Source: Agapanthus africanus
Taxonomy: Eukaryota > Streptophyta > Magnoliopsida > Asparagales > Amaryllidaceae
DNA length: 64,000 nt
Direction of reading: 5' to 3'
Assembly (NCBI GenBank): GCA_030015575.1
Contig: JASDDO010000026.1
Span: 453,011,096 to 453,075,095 of the forward strand
Of this stretch, positions 62,101 to 64,000 are shown piece by piece; position 1 is the first letter of the stretch; the number at the start of each line of letters is the position of its first letter. A program made the translations under genes and the position numbers. The notes under the pieces were generated by a model, which ran no database searches, was not told the origin of the DNA, and was given only the letters and a program-made list of their open reading frames with translations.

Positions 62101-63094
62101 TGTTTTATACGTGGATGACATTCTCTTAATAGGAAATGACATTCCTATGCTACAATCTGTCAAGGGTTTCTTGTCACACAGGTTCTCCATGAAAGACCTG
62201 GGTGATGCCTCTTACATCCTGGGGATCCGGATCCATCGTGATAGATCCAAGAGGATATTAGGACTTTCACAGTCCAGGTACATCGACACCGTACTGAAAA
62301 GATTCAGTATGGAAGATTCCAAGCGCGGTAACTTACCGGCTTGTCACGGGATCACCCTCTCTAAAGAGATGTCTCCCAAGACTGATTTGGAGAGGGATCG
62401 CATGTCTATTATACCCTACGCTTCTGCGGTAGGCTCTATAATGTATGCGATGTTGTGTACCAGACCGGATGTAGCTTATGCACTGAGTGTAGTAAGCCGG
62501 TATCAGTCAAACCCTGGGGAGAAACATTGGATAGCGGTAAAGAACATTCTCAAGTACCTGAGGAGGACTAAGGAGATGTTCTTGGTGTATGGCGGAAAAG
62601 ACCTCCAGATTGAGGCCTTTGCTGACTCCAGCTTCCAGAGTGACAAGGATGATTCCAAGTCCATGTCGGGTTTTGTCTTTACCCTCAATGGAGGGGCGGT
62701 GTGTTGGAAGAGTTCCAAACAGGAAACCGTTGCAGACTCGACTATGGAAGCGGAATACATCGCTGCATCTGATGCCGCAAAAGAAGCTGTCTGGATAAGG
62801 AAGTTCTTAAAAGAACTTCAGGTGGTTCCGTCCATTGTTGACCCAGTACCTCTGTATTGCGACAACAACGGGGCTATAGCTTTAGCAAAGGAACCCAGGT
62901 CCCATCAGAGATCCAGGCACATCTTGAGGCGGTATCACCTGATCAGGGAGATCGTGGATCGCAAGGAGATCGAGGTTCGGAGGGTTGCTTCAGAAGAGAA
63001 CACTGCAGATCCATTCACCAAGGCCCTACCCCAAACTCAGTTCGAGCGGCTGATCGAGATGATAGGTCTTCGATACGCCAGTACATGGCCTTAG
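59144..63094 (+). CDS. Gag-pol polyprotein of element D (Angela-type Ty1/copia), intact
   Basis: It is 1316 codons, starting MTGLKLLLDKN. The upstream in-frame extension starts with GTG, so I chose the first ATG. Gag occupies residues 1-220 (ILTGPNYKDWL, UBN2/copia-type), followed by a Lys/Ser-rich linker and a CCHC zinc knuckle from Cys256 (CFYCHKSGHWKKDC). The protease active site DTG is at 306-308. The pre-integrase HCRLGH is at 441. The integrase triad is Asp502, Asp565 and Glu601, with the expected 35-residue spacing. RT has Asp904 ([11 protein letters not shown]) and YVDD at 989-992. RNase H contains EAEYIAASDAAKE at 1202. It ends with TAG at 63092, just before the polypurine tract. The single frame makes Gag and enzymes together, and the protease releases the parts. 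Every catalytic residue is intact, so this copy could supply proteins in trans to A, B and C. Confidence 0.96.
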   Translation: MTGLKLLLDKNILTGPNYKDWLRNVKLAISYDKLGYLLTSKAPPVPGPTSSVADKEIRKTWEIDSAKARCLVLASMDNDHQRRHENMDLESIFLHTKELYGEQSRIARYEVSKKLFSTKLAVGSSVADHVLKMIGYTEELAELGTTLDSELYTDIILQSLPSTYAQFILNFNLQEKEVELSELLNLLRSAEGTLQKGRDTSTLFVGGSSSSRSKAKAKGKKRKAPAKPRGGVSKVGAKGKEKATKITGKLVGKEECFYCHKSGHWKKDCRAWKARTQELKQVAASASGVYVIENCLSINSTSWVLDTGSGSHICNSLQALRNRRVLKAGDMTLRVANGASMDAKAVGDYHLGMSDGHVLVLRNCFFVPNATCNIISVSLVSKEGYEFAFVSNVVNIHLNQVLIGSGTLSNGIYVLNQPQIFNIQNTHKRKSPDINQTFLWHCRLGHINERRLTKLHTEGYLDPFEYQSYATCQSCLKGKMTKTPFTGHGVRASELLGLVHSDVCGPMSTHARSGYSYFITFADDFSRYGYVFLMKHKSEAFEKFQEFKNEVEKQTGKSIKILRSDRGGEYLSAEFLNYLKENGILSQLTPPYTPQHNGVSERRNRTLLDMVRSMMSNAELPRSFWGYALESAAYLLNRVPTKTVPTTPYEMWCGKRPHLSHIKTWGSPAFVKKQHADKLEARSVLCKFVGYPKNSKGYLFYYEEEQKVLVSRHAHFLEHQFLEKELSGSAVELEEIPEPQTITESLVEPEGSNEQDIPTPLRRSSRQSHPPERYYGFLIDGDREDCIIDYDEPTSFQQAVQSVDSVKWLDAMRTEMESMYTNKVWTLDIAPDGVKPVGCKWIFKRKIGVDGQVETYKARLVAKGFRQRPGLDYDETFSPVAMLKSIRILLAIAAFHDYEIWQMDVKTAFLNGNLEECVYMDQPEGFIQSGSSGKVCKLLKSIYGLKQASRSWNICFDETVKEFDFIKNPDEPCIYSRFVARTVVFLVLYVDDILLIGNDIPMLQSVKGFLSHRFSMKDLGDASYILGIRIHRDRSKRILGLSQSRYIDTVLKRFSMEDSKRGNLPACHGITLSKEMSPKTDLERDRMSIIPYASAVGSIMYAMLCTRPDVAYALSVVSRYQSNPGEKHWIAVKNILKYLRRTKEMFLVYGGKDLQIEAFADSSFQSDKDDSKSMSGFVFTLNGGAVCWKSSKQETVADSTMEAEYIAASDAAKEAVWIRKFLKELQVVPSIVDPVPLYCDNNGAIALAKEPRSHQRSRHILRRYHLIREIVDRKEIEVRRVASEENTADPFTKALPQTQFERLIEMIGLRYASTWP

Positions 63095-63096
63095 TG

Positions 63097-63108
63097 CAAG
63101 TGGGAGAT
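63097..63108 (+). other. Polypurine tract of element D
   Basis: CAAGTGGGAGAT abuts the 3' LTR and is identical to that of A-C. Sharing this tract and the primer site is consistent with cross-use of the same enzymes. Confidence 0.88.
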
Positions 63109-64000
63109 TGTTAGTGTATATGCCCTAGAGGCCATTACTGTATCATACTAGTTTGTATATTACTTAATGGAAGCTTGGGATATTCACCTTGTATAAACAA
63201 TCTTGCTCAATATAGTAGTATGCTACTTGGTTTGTTTCTACTTCAATGTGTACTTGTGTTTATTTCAGTATATCACTTATACACATTAGTGGAGCCCTTA
63301 GGATCTTTGCTTGATTACCAGCGTTGTGATGGCAGTCACACTAGTGGGGGCTGGGTAATCTATAGGCACATCCTTTTACAGGTCCCTAGTCGTAGGACTA
63401 TCGAGACAGGGCATCGATACTCCGGAGTAGACTAGCGTATGCGCTTCTCATCCCAGTGTGGGAGATGGTCTGTCCCACAGCCATCAGTACGTCGTACTGG
63501 AGATAGTATACGGGTGCTCGTTGGGTTACGAGTACACTGGACAGGACTCGTCGGGAACTGACAGGTTGGTATTATACCTATCGTCAGTTATCAGTTCCCA
63601 GGTGACATGAGTACAGCTTAGTCCGCTGACTTGACACTGACACTTCGCCTCGAGTGTGTTCCCACTGCACTTTGATCACTACCCTACCACGGCTCAAAGG
63701 AGTCGTGCAAACAGGTGGTGGTTGGGTGCAGTCCCGAAGCACTTGGAGGCAGTGACGGTTAGACAGGATTCGTCTCTCCCGGTATTGGGGGTTGACATCG
63801 CGCTGTGTCTAGGAGAGCCATTACACGAGTAGTCCCTGGCCAGGGCAAGCGAGATATACTGGTAGGTTTCCAGTGTTATCTCAGGGTGTTTTGGGCTTCA
63901 CTCCGACACGACTTGTACCGCTATTGGGGGACTGACGTTTTACCGCCCCCTAGGCCCGCCATGCGATGTATCAGACGAACAGACCGGACTGTACGGAGAA
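63109..64000 (+). repeat. Element D 3' LTR, first 892 bp
   Basis: As far as I can read, it is base-for-base the same as 55044-55935. It is cut by the window edge. Confidence 0.93.

Larger units (their letters stand above)
34661..64000 (+). mobile_element. Element B: Angela-type, gag-less and pol-dead, carrying C and D inside it
   Basis: It has a 5' LTR (34661 to about 36808, end lost), a leader interrupted by C (37324-47614), a decayed pol (50217-52975) and a 3' LTR (from 53000) interrupted by D at 55044. The remaining part of its 3' LTR and the second TSD copy must lie beyond the window. Over about 690 bp I count roughly 18 differences between its two LTRs (about 2.6%), older than the insertions it contains. 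Confidence 0.88.
55044..64000 (+). mobile_element. Element D: intact, probably autonomous Angela-type element (3' LTR truncated by window edge)
   Basis: It has a 2078-bp 5' LTR, Met primer site, 2-kb structured leader, one uninterrupted gag-pol frame, a polypurine tract and the first 892 bp of the 3' LTR. I find no difference between 55044-55935 and 63109-64000, so insertion is very recent. If the 3' LTR is full length, the element is about 10.14 kb and ends near 65186. It belongs to a different subfamily from A-C: its LTR lacks the tandem palindromes and its leader differs in sequence but keeps the same structures. Confidence 0.93.

Overview
The window is plant nuclear DNA, almost certainly from an angiosperm with a large, retrotransposon-rich genome. 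I see no host gene, tRNA, rRNA or CRISPR array. Essentially every base can be assigned to one of nine LTR retrotransposons or fragments. They are nested in two stacks and dated relative to each other by target-site duplications (TSDs) and LTR divergence. The species cannot be read from the sequence.

Left stack (1-30261). The outermost element is an Athila-type Ty3/gypsy element on the minus strand (broken gag, tRNA-Asp primer site, partial LTR). Its LTR was hit by a Tekay/Del-type LTR that is now a solo LTR (3614-29214, TSD CCTTC). Inside that solo LTR sits a full-length Tekay chromovirus (5279-27504, plus strand, 3.45-kb LTRs about 3% apart by partial count). Its RNase H region is split by an Angela-type Ty1/copia element, 'A' (11913-22266, TSD GCGAG, 2204-bp LTRs, about 19 differences).

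Right stack (30262-64000). All of it is Ty1/copia of the Angela/BARE lineage. It holds a truncated LTR plus leader (F), then the 5' end of E inserted in F, then B (34661 to beyond the window) inserted in E. C (37324-47614, minus strand, TSD TGCCC, twin 2188-bp LTRs) lies in the B leader. D (55044 to beyond the window) lies in the B 3' LTR. D is the only complete element by sequence: one 1316-codon gag-pol frame and apparently identical LTR sequence over the 892 bp that can be compared.

How they work together. D encodes Gag, protease, integrase, reverse transcriptase and RNase H. A, B and C all lack gag at the same place. C keeps an otherwise near-complete pol with one amber codon. A and B carry a pol ruined by a shared set of lesions, although the A LTRs are about 99% identical. 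The simplest reading is a gag-less, parasitic Angela family moved in trans by an autonomous D-like partner. The leaders of A, B, C and D share a structured domain just upstream of the coding frame: three evenly spaced hairpins with element-specific tetraloops and covarying stems. It is a good candidate for a packaging or recognition signal and is the most interesting undescribed feature I found.
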